Assembly: GCA_902800435.1 (NCBI GenBank)
Contig: CADCEQ010000008.1
Location: 18,053 to 82,052 of the forward strand
Source of the DNA: an uncultured Prevotellaceae bacterium
Lineage (GTDB): Bacteria > Bacteroidota > Bacteroidia > Bacteroidales > Bacteroidaceae
DNA length: 64,000 nt
Reading direction: 5' to 3'
Both the position numbers and the translations under genes were made by a program. The notes below the pieces were generated by a model that worked only from the letters and a program-made list of their open reading frames with translations, ran no database searches and had not been told where the DNA came from. Below, piece after piece: positions 23,307 through 31,599 of this stretch (the first letter of the stretch is position 1; each line of letters begins with the position of its first letter).

Positions 23307-25601
23307 TTATTCTGCCGTAGGCTCGTCGGGTGTGTCGATGTCCCACTGAATCTGCTTCTGTTCCTCGTCGTACTTCATAGTCACCTTGTCGCCTGGATTG
23401 ATATCGCCGCTGATGATAAGCTTCGAAAGCGGGCGGCGAATCTCCTTGCGGATGATACCGAGGATGGGGCGGGCACCGTAATGGGCATTAAAGCCCACGC
23501 TGGTAACATACTTGCGGGCCGACTCGTCGATTTCGAGCGTGATATTCTGTTCGTTCAGCGTCTTCAGCAGGTTCTTGATGTGGATATCGAAGATGCGGTT
23601 GATCATCTCAGGCGTGATGGGCGAGAATGGTACAATCTCGGTCAGACGGGCAAGGAACTCCGGTCGGAACTGGCCTTGCATCACCTCCAGCATCTGGTCG
23701 TGGGTAGGCACCCGGCCTTCGCCGAACGACTTGAAGATGTAGTCCGACCCGATGTTCGACGTGAAGATGATGAGCGAGTTCGAGAAGTCACCCACGCGGC
23801 CCAGGCGGTCGTGCAGCTTGCCTTCGTCAAGAATCTGCAGGAACAGGTCGAACACCGACTTGTGGGCCTTCTCAATCTCGTCGAACAGCACGACGGAGTA
23901 GGGGTGCTGGCGAATCTGGTTGACCAGCAGGCCGCCTTCCTCATAGCCGACGTATCCCGGAGGCGCACCGTAGAGCAGAGCAACGGAGTGTTCCTCTTTG
24001 TACTCCGACATGTCGAAGCGCAGCATGGCTGTCTCGTCGTCGAAAAGGAAGTTGGCCAGCGACTTGGCCAGCTCGGTCTTACCCGTACCCGTCGGGCCAA
24101 GGAAGAAGAACGAGCCCATGGGCTGCCCCTTCTTGTTCAAGCCCGAACGGCTTTCGAAGATGGCGTCGAGGATGCTCTTGATAGCGTGAGTCTGGCCAAC
24201 GACGCGACGATGGATGATCTCCTCGGCGTTCGACAGCTTCTCGCGCTCCTCGCTCTGAATGTTACCCATGGGTATGCCGGTCATTTTGGCGACGACGTCG
24301 CGGACGGCTTCTTTCTGGAGTGTATTCTGGGGTTCTTGGGCTGTCTCGGCTTCTTGGGAATCCTGGGCGAGAGCGGCCATCTCGTTGGCAATCTTGGCAG
24401 AAGCCAGCGCACGGTCAAGAAGGTCGAGGGCAGACGACGGCAGACGGCGGTCAGGCATATAGCGCTTGGCCAGTCTGACAATCTCAGCAGGCACTTCGTC
24501 GGCGATGGTCATCTTATGGAATTCCTCATAGCCCTGACGCTTGGCCTGAATGATGGCAACGGCCTGCTCCTCATTAGGCTCCTCGACGGTAATCTTCTCG
24601 AAGAACGATGTCAGTTCTTTGTCTTTTTCAATATCCTTGGTATAGCCATCAATGGTCGACGTGATGACTACCTGCAACTGGTTCTTCGAGAGCAGGCGCT
24701 TCAAGCCTGGCAGGATGCCGTTGAGCGTCGACTGCTTGTCCTCAACGCGGTGGAAGTTTTCGATGACCAGCAGGGGCTGGGTCATATTCAGCAGGTTTTC
24801 CGTTACTTGCTTGAAGCGGTCTTCAATCTCCCCCTTGTAGCTGACGCCCTGACTCAGTGAAATGAGGTCGAGTTCGAAGGGCTGCAGAGCTTCCAGCGAG
24901 GCGGGTACCTTCTTGTCGCGTACTCGTTGAAGGATGCTGTAGATAAGGCTGCTCTTGCCGACACCCGTCTCGCCTACGATGAGCAAGTTGGCACGGTCCT
25001 TGCGTGCCAGCACCTCGGTAATGGAGAGCACTTCGTTATCGAAGCCGATGACAGGAGATTCCGGCAGTTCGGTTAGCATGTCGACGCAGTACTCGTCTGA
25101 AGGAACTGCGGCAGACGATACCTTATTAGAAATAGTAGAGGATGCGGCAGGTTTTGTGGGGGCTCCCGACTGGATTTGCTTCACAATCTTGTCAGCTTGT
25201 AAGGGGAGGGTTTTCAGCTGTTCGTAAGTGAAGCCAATGCCTGGTGTGACAAGCGAGGCCAACAGACAGGGGGCAGTGATTTCCGTCAGTCCGCATTTTT
25301 CGCTGATGTCCTGAGCTTCCTTGACAACCTGCTCGGCGTCGTGCGAAAGTTCGATGCCTTTCATCGGGTAAGGCGACTTGTCGCATTGCTTCATGCGCAT
25401 GTCGGTCCAGTCAACCAAGTAGTAGTAGTCCTCGTCCAAAGTGTCCTCGATGTAGTTCACCAGTCCGGCACTCTTGTGGAGCAAGGCGCGTAGCAGATGG
25501 GCGGGTTCAATCTTGGGCGATTTGTTGTCGTTGGCAAATGACTGTGCTATGTGTAGCACGTCAAATGGAAGGTTTTCTAATAGTTTGGAGTATTTATCCA
25601 T
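23307..25601 (-). CDS. tssH: AAA+ disaggregase ClpV (TssH)
   Basis: 764 aa, Clp/Hsp100 class. An N-domain (1-145, 'HIAQSFANDNKSPKIEPAHLLRALL'), first AAA+ module with Walker A GETGVGKS (210-217), a short middle region containing Gln/Glu-rich helix, second AAA+ with 'GPTGTGKTELAKSLA' (about 502), the pore loop 'GAPPGYVGYEEGG', and a ClpB-like C-domain. Shorter than proteobacterial ClpV (about 870) because the coiled-coil M domain is reduced. It recycles contracted TssBC sheath. First structural gene after the NusG-like regulator, with a 36-nt gap. Confidence 0.94.
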   Translation of the reverse strand: MDKYSKLLENLPFDVLHIAQSFANDNKSPKIEPAHLLRALLHKSAGLVNYIEDTLDEDYYYLVDWTDMRMKQCDKSPYPMKGIELSHDAEQVVKEAQDISEKCGLTEITAPCLLASLVTPGIGFTYEQLKTLPLQADKIVKQIQSGAPTKPAASSTISNKVSSAAVPSDEYCVDMLTELPESPVIGFDNEVLSITEVLARKDRANLLIVGETGVGKSSLIYSILQRVRDKKVPASLEALQPFELDLISLSQGVSYKGEIEDRFKQVTENLLNMTQPLLVIENFHRVEDKQSTLNGILPGLKRLLSKNQLQVVITSTIDGYTKDIEKDKELTSFFEKITVEEPNEEQAVAIIQAKRQGYEEFHKMTIADEVPAEIVRLAKRYMPDRRLPSSALDLLDRALASAKIANEMAALAQDSQEAETAQEPQNTLQKEAVRDVVAKMTGIPMGNIQSEEREKLSNAEEIIHRRVVGQTHAIKSILDAIFESRSGLNKKGQPMGSFFFLGPTGTGKTELAKSLANFLFDDETAMLRFDMSEYKEEHSVALLYGAPPGYVGYEEGGLLVNQIRQHPYSVVLFDEIEKAHKSVFDLFLQILDEGKLHDRLGRVGDFSNSLIIFTSNIGSDYIFKSFGEGRVPTHDQMLEVMQGQFRPEFLARLTEIVPFSPITPEMINRIFDIHIKNLLKTLNEQNITLEIDESARKYVTSVGFNAHYGARPILGIIRKEIRRPLSKLIISGDINPGDKVTMKYDEEQKQIQWDIDTPDEPTAE

Positions 25602-25637
25602 AATAAATGAAGTAATTGGTTATTGGTATCTTGTTAG

Positions 25638-26189
25638 TTACAATGCCTGTAGGCTCTGGCGTGGCACGTAGGCGATGGCCACAGCAGCCACACCGTCAAT
25701 TTGAACTACGACGTGCTTGTTGTTCTTGATGCGTTTGATGACACCCTCCACACCAGCAAAGAATCCGTCGATGACACGAACACGTCGGCCTGGCTGAGCA
25801 AGGAAGTCGCCATATTCAAGGAATCTGACTTTATCAGTACCAGCACTGGCTACCCTGATGAAATTCTCCATCTGGCGGTCAGGCACGCGCATAATTTCCT
25901 GCCCATGACCATCCTCGGCGACTTTCATCATGTAGCGTAGCGGCTCCAGTCCCTGACGAGTCATCTTCAAAAGGGTAATTGTCTCCTGAGTAGAGCGCAC
26001 GAATATAAGGTTGTGGATTGCGGGTACTAATTTGTATTTACTGTGGTCACCCAGACCAGTCACTTCGTATTGCATCGGTACGAAGTTCTCAATGCCCAGT
26101 TCGTCAAGCAAACTCTTCATCTTCATTTCCCGCTGGTAGGTTACTCTCATCGGGAACCATTCAGATGTTTTCTGGACTAAGTTGTTCAA
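25638..26189 (-). CDS. UpxY-type NusG paralogue (specialised transcription antiterminator)
   Basis: 183 aa from a TTG at 26189; the frame is closed by TAA at 26202-26204, and the next ATG (26150) would cut into the domain. The N-terminal NGN domain opens 'EWFPMRVTYQREMKMKSLLDEL', the pattern of UpxY/RfaH-like proteins. The C-terminal KOW domain reads 'GRRVRVIDGFFAGVEGVIKRI'. Family members act on the polymerase early in the leader of the operon that encodes them and prevent premature termination; in Bacteroides they drive capsule loci. Here it heads a secretion operon of more than 26 kb. The leader hairpin and the internal terminator are its natural targets (inference). Confidence 0.88.
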   Translation of the reverse strand: MNNLVQKTSEWFPMRVTYQREMKMKSLLDELGIENFVPMQYEVTGLGDHSKYKLVPAIHNLIFVRSTQETITLLKMTRQGLEPLRYMMKVAEDGHGQEIMRVPDRQMENFIRVASAGTDKVRFLEYGDFLAQPGRRVRVIDGFFAGVEGVIKRIKNNKHVVVQIDGVAAVAIAYVPRQSLQAL

Positions 26190-26224
26190 TTTCAGACTGT
26201 TTTAGGTGACGATAAAAGAGAGGG

Positions 26225-26252
26225 TCGCTACATTTTGGTCATTGTGTAGCGA
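26225..26252 (-). promoter_or_regulatory. Leader RNA hairpin, possible recognition site of the NusG paralogue
   Basis: In the minus-strand transcript TCGCTACA and TGTAGCGA form a perfect 8-bp stem around a 12-nt loop CAATGACCAAAA. It lies midway between the promoter and the antiterminator gene. A smaller hairpin (TTCTTT/AAAGAA, 26334-26351) lies nearer the start. The role is inference. Confidence 0.5.
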
Positions 26253-26364
26253 GCGAATACTATAGCTTTTCGGTTTTTGTTCATATCTATTGCACTGGCT
26301 TCCAGTAACACGTCAATGAATGAGTGATACGAATTCTTTATTTACAAAGAACGGTAATCAGTTG

Positions 26365-26395
26365 CAAAGATAATAAAAAAAAAGTAATTGCCAAA
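26365..26395 (-). promoter_or_regulatory. Promoter of the T6SS/ubiquitin-like operon
   Basis: Minus strand TTTG (26392-26395), 19-bp spacer, TATCTTTG (26365-26372): both Bacteroidetes sigma boxes at normal spacing. Transcription would start near 26358 and leave a leader of about 170 nt before the TTG at 26189. Confidence 0.75.
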
Positions 26396-26445
26396 CTTTT
26401 TGGCCCAAAAATCCTTAGAAAAGCATCATTTTGTTCTTTTATCGT

Positions 26446-27720
26446 TCATTCGCGCATCAGGGCGTGCATGAACTCGTTGAGTTTCAGAAGGCCGTAGCTG
26501 CCGCTGACGCAGGCGACTTCGTCGTATTGCTGTACGTCGTCGGGCTGTATGTCGCGGTGCCAGATGAGGAAGGGTACAGGCTGGCCGACGTGTATGCGCT
26601 GCTCGACGGGCGTCAGGTGGTCGGGGAGCACAGCAATGCAGACGGGGTCTTTCCACGTAGTTATCTCATTATAAATCGGAGCGATGAGTCGCTGGTCGAG
26701 ATACTCGATGGTGCGGAGCTTTAGCTCGAGGTCGCCGTCGTGGCCAGCCTCGTCGCTGGCCTCTACGTGGACGAAGACGAAGTCCTGTGTGCGCAGGGCA
26801 GCAATGGCAGCCTGTGCCTTGCCCTCGTAGTTGGTGTCGGCAAGGCCTGTGGCACCGGGAACTTTGATGATGTCTAAGCCGGCGTAACGACCGATGCCTT
26901 GTATGAGGTCGACAGCTGAGATGACCGAGCCGCTCTTGATTTGCGGGTACAGCTCCATCAGCGTCTGCATAGATGGGCGGTAACCTCCACTCCAGGGCCA
27001 GATGCTGTTAGCTTGGCGTTCGCCGTGGGCAGCTTTGGCCTGGTTGTAGGGGTGCTGGGCCAGAAGCTCTTGGGAGCGGAGGATGAGGTCGTTCAGCAGG
27101 TCGGCGGTTTGCTGGGGGGTGAGGCGGCCTGTTTCCTTTGCAGCAACACTGTTGCTGCATAGAGAGACGGGCTTGACCAGGAGGGGGCGCCAAGGCTCGT
27201 TGGGATGGTCGTGGGGCGGGGCACAGACGATGTGCTTGGAGCCGCCACGGATGACGAGGAGGTGACGGTACTGGATGCCGGTAATAAAATGTACGCGCTC
27301 GCAGCCCTGTTCGCGGTTGACGGGGGCGGCGAGGTGCTCGTTCAGGTAGTCGATGAGCACGCGGGCGTCGTCGGTTTCGAGGTTTCCGCCATTGTGGGTG
27401 ATAATCTTGCCGTCCTCGAGTGTAATGATGTTGCAGCGGATGGCAAAGTCGTCGTCACGCATCTCATAGCCGATAGAGGCGGCCTCCAAGGGGCCGCGGC
27501 CCTCGTAGACCTTGTTCAGGTCGTAACCGAGAATGGCGGTGTTGGCCACCTCGGAGCCTGGCGGGAAACCTTCGGGAACGGTGATGAGACGACCTGTGCG
27601 GCCACAGCGGGCCAGCTGATCCATCATGGGCTTGTGGGCATACTGCAGCAAGGTCTTCCCGCCGAGTCGCTCGACGGGAAGATCTGCCATTCCATCTCCA
27701 AGAATGATTATATGTTTCAT
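26446..27720 (-). CDS. apgM: Cofactor-independent phosphoglycerate mutase family; proposed homoserine kinase
   Basis: 424 aa. The start 'MKHIIILGDGMADLPVERLGGKTLLQYA' with the metal-binding D9, 'GFPPGSEVANTAILGYDL', 'YEGRGPLEAASIG', and C-terminal 'VHVEASDEAGHDGD' and 'DHLTPV' are those of the archaeal-type (ApgM) alkaline-phosphatase-like group. The subfamily that follows thrA in Bacteroidetes is annotated as 'proposed homoserine kinase' (TIGR02535), which would supply the step between homoserine dehydrogenase and threonine synthase. Its ATG overlaps the thrA stop by one base (TGATG). thrC, usually next, is not here; the T6SS promoter lies 50-80 nt downstream. Confidence 0.88.
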   Translation of the reverse strand: MKHIIILGDGMADLPVERLGGKTLLQYAHKPMMDQLARCGRTGRLITVPEGFPPGSEVANTAILGYDLNKVYEGRGPLEAASIGYEMRDDDFAIRCNIITLEDGKIITHNGGNLETDDARVLIDYLNEHLAAPVNREQGCERVHFITGIQYRHLLVIRGGSKHIVCAPPHDHPNEPWRPLLVKPVSLCSNSVAAKETGRLTPQQTADLLNDLILRSQELLAQHPYNQAKAAHGERQANSIWPWSGGYRPSMQTLMELYPQIKSGSVISAVDLIQGIGRYAGLDIIKVPGATGLADTNYEGKAQAAIAALRTQDFVFVHVEASDEAGHDGDLELKLRTIEYLDQRLIAPIYNEITTWKDPVCIAVLPDHLTPVEQRIHVGQPVPFLIWHRDIQPDDVQQYDEVACVSGSYGLLKLNEFMHALMRE

Positions 27721-30164
27721 CAGATATTGGCGATTGACATGATATTGGCGAAGACGCCGGCGGCGGTGACAGCAGCACCTGCACCGTAACCCTGAATCAG
27801 CATGGGGTACTCCTTGTAGCGCTCGGTGGTTAGCAGTACGATATTGTTGGAGCCTTCGAGGGGATAGAACGGGTGGCTCTGCGGCACCTCCTTCAGGGCA
27901 ACGCTCGTCTTGCCGTTCTCCATTGTGGCCACGAAGCGCCAGCGCTTGCCCTCAGCCTCAAGTACCTTGCGGCGGGCTTCGAAGTCGGCGTCCAGCTCCG
28001 GCAGCTTGGCCCAGAAGTCGTCGAGCGACCCCTCGAAGTAGCTGTCGGGCACGAACAGGTGCTTTTCAACGTCTTCCTGCTCCACCTTGTATCCGGCCTC
28101 GCGGGTAAGGATGACCAGCTTGCGGATGACGTCGGTACCTGAGAGGTCGATGCGCGGGTCGGGCTCGGAGTAGCGCTGTTCCTTGGCGCGGCGGACGGTC
28201 TCGGAGAAGGGCACGTCGGCTGCAATCTCGTTGAAGATAAAGTTGAGCGTACCCGATAGAATAGCCTCGATTTTCAGTATCTTATCGCCTGAGTTGCACA
28301 GGTCGTTGATGGTGCCGATGATGGGCAGTCCGGCGCCTACGTTGGTCTCGTAGCGGAACCACACGCCGCGGTCGCGGGCCGTCTGCTTCAGCTTCAGGTA
28401 GCTGTCGTAGTCGCTGGAGGCGGCAATCTTGTTGGCAGCCACCACGCTGATGTTGTGCTCGAGGAACGTCTGGTAGAGCTGGGCTATCTGGCGACTGGCC
28501 GTGCAGTCGACGAAGACGCTGTTGAAGATGTTCATCTTGATGATTTCCTCGCGCATGTGCTCCGTGTTGGCGGGGAATCCTGCGCGCAGCGTTTTCTCAT
28601 AATTGTCGAGGTCGATGCCGTCGCGGTCGAGCACGAAGTTGTCGACGTCGCTGATGCCCACGACGTTCAGCTTCAGGCGGCGCGACTGCATGAGGAACTG
28701 CTGCTGCGTGCGGATCTGCTCGAGCAGCATACCGCCCACAGTGCCGATGCCGCAGATGAAGAGGTTGAGAACCTTATATTCAGACAGGAAGAACGAGTCG
28801 TGGAGCACGTTGAGCGACTTGCGCAGGAAGCGGCCGTCGACGACGAACGAGATGTTGGTCTCGGAGGCACCCTGTGCACAGGCAATCACCGAGATACCCG
28901 AGCGTCCCAGCGTGCCGAACAGCTTGCCGGCGATACCCGGCGTCTGTTTCATGTTCTCGCCCACGATGGCGATGGTGGCCAGACCACTCTCTACCTGCAT
29001 GGGGAACATGGCCCCCGTCTCAATCTCCTTGGCGAACTCCTGGTTCAGCACCTCAGCGGCGGCAGCGGCATCCTCGTCGCGCACACCGATGGATGTAGAG
29101 TTCTCAGACGACGCCTGACTGACCATGAACACCGAGATACCGCGGTCGGCCAGCGTGGTGAAGATGCGGCGGTTCACGCCGATGACACCCACCATCGAGA
29201 GGCCGGTGACGGTAATCAGCGTGGTGCCCTTGATGCTCGAGATACCCTTGATGGGCTTCATGTCGTCGTCAATCTTCTCTTTGATGAGCGTGCCCGGGTG
29301 TGTGGGGTTGAAGGTGTTCTTGACCTTGATGGGTATAGTCTTGATGCAGACGGGATAGAGGGTCGGCGGGTAGATGACCTTTGCGCCGAAGTTGCAAAGC
29401 TCCATCGCCTCTACATACGAGAGTTCGTTGATGGTATAGGCACTCTTGATGACCTTCGGGTCGGCCGTCATGAAGCCGTCGACGTCGGTCCAGATTTCCA
29501 GCACTTCGGCATCGAGGGCTGCGGCAATGATGGCTGCGGTGTAGTCCGAGCCGCCGCGACCCAGGTTGGTGGTCTCGTGGCTGTCGCGGTCGCGGGCTAT
29601 GAAGCCGGGCACTACGGCCACCGTCTTATCGTTGGTGATGGGGGCGAAAGCCTCCTTGACAAGCTGGTTGGTCAGCTCCGTGTCGAGTACGTGCTTGCCC
29701 TGCTTGTTCTCCGTGCGGATGAAGTCGCGGCTGTTCATGCGGATACCGCCCTTGACGAGAGCCGCCACGATGTTCGACGACAGGCGCTCACCGTAGCTGA
29801 TGATGGCGTCCTGCGTCTTGGCGCTCAGGTCGTGAATAAGGTAAACACCGTAGTAGATGCTGCGCAGCTGGTCGAATAGCTGGTCTACCTTATTAAATAA
29901 GTCAATGCGCTTGCGGTCGTCCTGGATGATGGTGTCGATCATTTGGTGGTGGCGCTTCACCATCGCGTCGAATTCCTCGCGATAGCGGTCGTCGCCCTTG
30001 CGTGCCATTTCTGATGTGGCTATCAACTTGTCGGTAATGCCGTCAAGCGCGCTTACTACAACTACGACAGGCCCCCGTCCGGCTTCTGCCTCTACAATCT
30101 CTTTTAAGCTCAAAATGCTTTTCACGGAACCTACGGACGTTCCGCCGAATTTCATTACTTTCAT
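27720..30164 (-). CDS. thrA: Bifunctional aspartokinase / homoserine dehydrogenase
   Basis: About 814 aa. The kinase begins 'MKVMKFGGTSVGSVKS' and shows 'GRGGSDYTAA'; two ACT-like regulatory stretches lie in the middle ('ITVTGLSMVGVIGVNRRIF', 'ATIAIVGENMKQTPGIAGKLF'). The dehydrogenase half begins 'LNLFICGIGTVGGMLLEQI' with 'VAANKIAASS' and the substrate site 'NVGAGLPIIGTINDL'. It makes aspartyl phosphate and reduces aspartate semialdehyde to homoserine. The start at 30164 is chosen because family members open with MKVMKFGG; an ATG nine bases later is possible. Promoter and leader hairpin lie just upstream. Feedback control by threonine is expected for the family. Confidence 0.95.
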   Translation of the reverse strand: MKVMKFGGTSVGSVKSILSLKEIVEAEAGRGPVVVVVSALDGITDKLIATSEMARKGDDRYREEFDAMVKRHHQMIDTIIQDDRKRIDLFNKVDQLFDQLRSIYYGVYLIHDLSAKTQDAIISYGERLSSNIVAALVKGGIRMNSRDFIRTENKQGKHVLDTELTNQLVKEAFAPITNDKTVAVVPGFIARDRDSHETTNLGRGGSDYTAAIIAAALDAEVLEIWTDVDGFMTADPKVIKSAYTINELSYVEAMELCNFGAKVIYPPTLYPVCIKTIPIKVKNTFNPTHPGTLIKEKIDDDMKPIKGISSIKGTTLITVTGLSMVGVIGVNRRIFTTLADRGISVFMVSQASSENSTSIGVRDEDAAAAAEVLNQEFAKEIETGAMFPMQVESGLATIAIVGENMKQTPGIAGKLFGTLGRSGISVIACAQGASETNISFVVDGRFLRKSLNVLHDSFFLSEYKVLNLFICGIGTVGGMLLEQIRTQQQFLMQSRRLKLNVVGISDVDNFVLDRDGIDLDNYEKTLRAGFPANTEHMREEIIKMNIFNSVFVDCTASRQIAQLYQTFLEHNISVVAANKIAASSDYDSYLKLKQTARDRGVWFRYETNVGAGLPIIGTINDLCNSGDKILKIEAILSGTLNFIFNEIAADVPFSETVRRAKEQRYSEPDPRIDLSGTDVIRKLVILTREAGYKVEQEDVEKHLFVPDSYFEGSLDDFWAKLPELDADFEARRKVLEAEGKRWRFVATMENGKTSVALKEVPQSHPFYPLEGSNNIVLLTTERYKEYPMLIQGYGAGAAVTAAGVFANIMSIANI

Positions 30165-30184
30165 ATTTCTATGCAATTTATCTT

Positions 30185-30230
30185 ACCGCCGGTACCCCTG
30201 TTTACAAGTGGGGCCTTCTCCAACGGCGGT
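30185..30230 (-). promoter_or_regulatory. Possible structured leader of thrA
   Basis: ACCGCCG (30185-30191) pairs with CGGCGGT (30224-30230), and CCCC (30195-30198) with GGGG (30210-30213) inside. It lies between the promoter and the thrA start. Function unknown; no leader peptide rich in Thr or Ile codons was noticed. Confidence 0.35.
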
Positions 30231-30231
30231 G

Positions 30232-30262
30232 CAAAGGTACACATAATTTTGATACTACCAAA
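30232..30262 (-). promoter_or_regulatory. Promoter of thrA
   Basis: Minus-strand TTTG (30259-30262), 19-bp spacer, TACCTTTG (30232-30239). Expected transcript start about 30225. Confidence 0.7.
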
Positions 30263-30450
30263 AGAAATTGGAAAAAAACACGGGTGAAAGTGACTAGTGC
30301 CGCGTAACTTGTAGGCAAAACAATCATAGTTTATGGCGCTATAATTTCTATTCTATTTTAATAGAATATCAATTATCACAATTATTGCACATGTTACCTC
30401 AAATATCGTAAAGCCCAAAAGACACAAGCCACATTTGTGATGTCTGGTAC

Positions 30451-30513
30451 GAGGCGGCGCCTCAGCAACACGAGGCGCCCCTTCAGAATTATGAGGCGCC
30501 GCCTCACGCGCGT
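30451..30513. repeat. Three 21-bp iterations of a GAGGCGCCGCCTC box
   Basis: Units begin at 30451 (GAGGCGGCGCCTC), 30472 (GAGGCGCCCCTTC) and 30493 (GAGGCGCCGCCTC), period exactly 21 bp. The first and third cores are exact reverse complements, so they can pair over 13 bp. The rest of the gap between thrA and ftsY (30263-30590) is A+T-rich and shows no gene. Confidence 0.75.
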
Positions 30514-30590
30514 GATGTGCCCTTTCCTTATTGTAAAAGATTGAAAAACTGTGAAAGTTTATGTAATAAGGGAAAAATGGAGGCTTACAC

Positions 30591-30622
30591 TTTGGCTGTT
30601 TCCCATTTTTACCGTACCTTTG
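30591..30622 (+). promoter_or_regulatory. Promoter of ftsY
   Basis: TTTG (30591-30594), 20-bp spacer, TACCTTTG (30615-30622). It places the start site about 15 nt before the ATG at 30646, which supports that start over longer frames. Confidence 0.8.
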
Positions 30623-30645
30623 CAATTCGAAACAGATATAGCTAT

Positions 30646-31599
30646 ATGGGAATTTTTGGTTTTTTTGGTAAAAAGAACAAGGAGACGCTCGACAAGGGAC
30701 TCGAGAAAACCAAGACGTCGGTGTTCGATAAACTGGCCCGTGCTGTGGCCGGTAAGTCGACCGTTGACGACGATGTGCTCGACAACCTTGAGGAGGTGCT
30801 GATTACGAGCGACGTTGGCGTTGACACGACGCTGAAGATTATTCACCGCATTGAAGAGCGTGTGGCTCGCGACAAGTACGTGAGCACCAGCGAGCTGAAC
30901 GGCATCTTGCGCGATGAGATTGCGTCTCTGCTGGCCGAGAATAACTCGGAGGATAACGACAACTGGGACCTGCCTGGCGACCACAAGCCCTACGTGATAC
31001 TTGTTGTAGGCGTGAACGGGGTGGGGAAGACCACCACCATTGGTAAGCTGGCCTGGCAATTCAAGAACGCCGGCAAGAAGGTGTATCTTGGCGCTGCCGA
31101 CACGTTCCGTGCGGCCGCTGTCGAGCAGCTCTGCATTTGGGGCGAGCGCGTGGGCGTGCCGGTCGTAAAGCAGCAGATGGGCAGCGACCCTGCCTCTGTG
31201 GCTTTCGACACGCTGCAGAGTGCCAAGGCCAACGACGCTGATGTGGTGCTGATTGACACCGCCGGCCGACTGCACAACAAGGTTGGCCTGATGAACGAGC
31301 TGAAGAAAATCAAGGACGTGATGAAGAAGGTGCTGCCCGAGGCTCCCGACGAGGTGATGCTCGTGCTCGACGGCTCGACAGGCCAGAACGCCTTCGAGCA
31401 GGCCAAGCAGTTTGCGGCTGTGACGCAGGTGTCGTCGTTGGCCATTACGAAGCTCGACGGCACTGCCAAGGGCGGTGTGGTCATCGGCATCAGCGACCAG
31501 CTGAAGGTGCCTGTGAAGTACATCGGACTGGGCGAGGGCATGGAGGACCTGCAACTGTTCAACAAGCGTGAGTTCGTAGATTCACTGTTTAAGAATTGA
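30646..31599 (+). CDS. ftsY: Signal recognition particle receptor FtsY
   Basis: 317 aa from the ATG at 30646 (MGIFGFFGKK); longer in-frame starts lie upstream of or inside the promoter. The N domain (1-105) is short and lacks the acidic A domain of E. coli, as usual in Bacteroidetes. The G domain shows G1 'GVNGVGKTTTIGKL' (122-135), 'DTFRAAAVEQL', 'DTAGR' (204-208) and 'TKLDGTAKGG' (268-277). It docks SRP-ribosome complexes at the inner membrane by mutual GTP hydrolysis with Ffh. Its last codons overlap the TTG start of rimO (TTGA). Confidence 0.96.
   Translation: MGIFGFFGKKNKETLDKGLEKTKTSVFDKLARAVAGKSTVDDDVLDNLEEVLITSDVGVDTTLKIIHRIEERVARDKYVSTSELNGILRDEIASLLAENNSEDNDNWDLPGDHKPYVILVVGVNGVGKTTTIGKLAWQFKNAGKKVYLGAADTFRAAAVEQLCIWGERVGVPVVKQQMGSDPASVAFDTLQSAKANDADVVLIDTAGRLHNKVGLMNELKKIKDVMKKVLPEAPDEVMLVLDGSTGQNAFEQAKQFAAVTQVSSLAITKLDGTAKGGVVIGISDQLKVPVKYIGLGEGMEDLQLFNKREFVDSLFKN

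Noticed and set aside
23295..24860. 521-aa plus-strand open frame across the ClpV gene
   Set aside because: It is the complement shadow of tssH, whose Walker motifs and domain order are unmistakable; the shadow shows no family pattern.
1..26189. Extracellular contractile injection system or tailocin instead of T6SS
   Set aside because: TssB/TssC sheath pair, ClpV, VgrG with Hcp and TssK-like proteins fit T6SS; no tape measure, terminator or holin-lysis genes were seen. The missing membrane complex leaves some doubt.
28455..29879. 474-aa plus-strand open frame across thrA
   Set aside because: Shadow created by the high third-position G+C of thrA; no domain or start context.
30185..30230. Threonine attenuator leader peptide upstream of thrA
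   Set aside because: A hairpin is present but no short frame with clustered Thr/Ile codons was found.
30353..30625. 90-aa minus-strand frame upstream of ftsY
   Set aside because: It covers the ftsY promoter and the 21-bp GC boxes and shows no domain.
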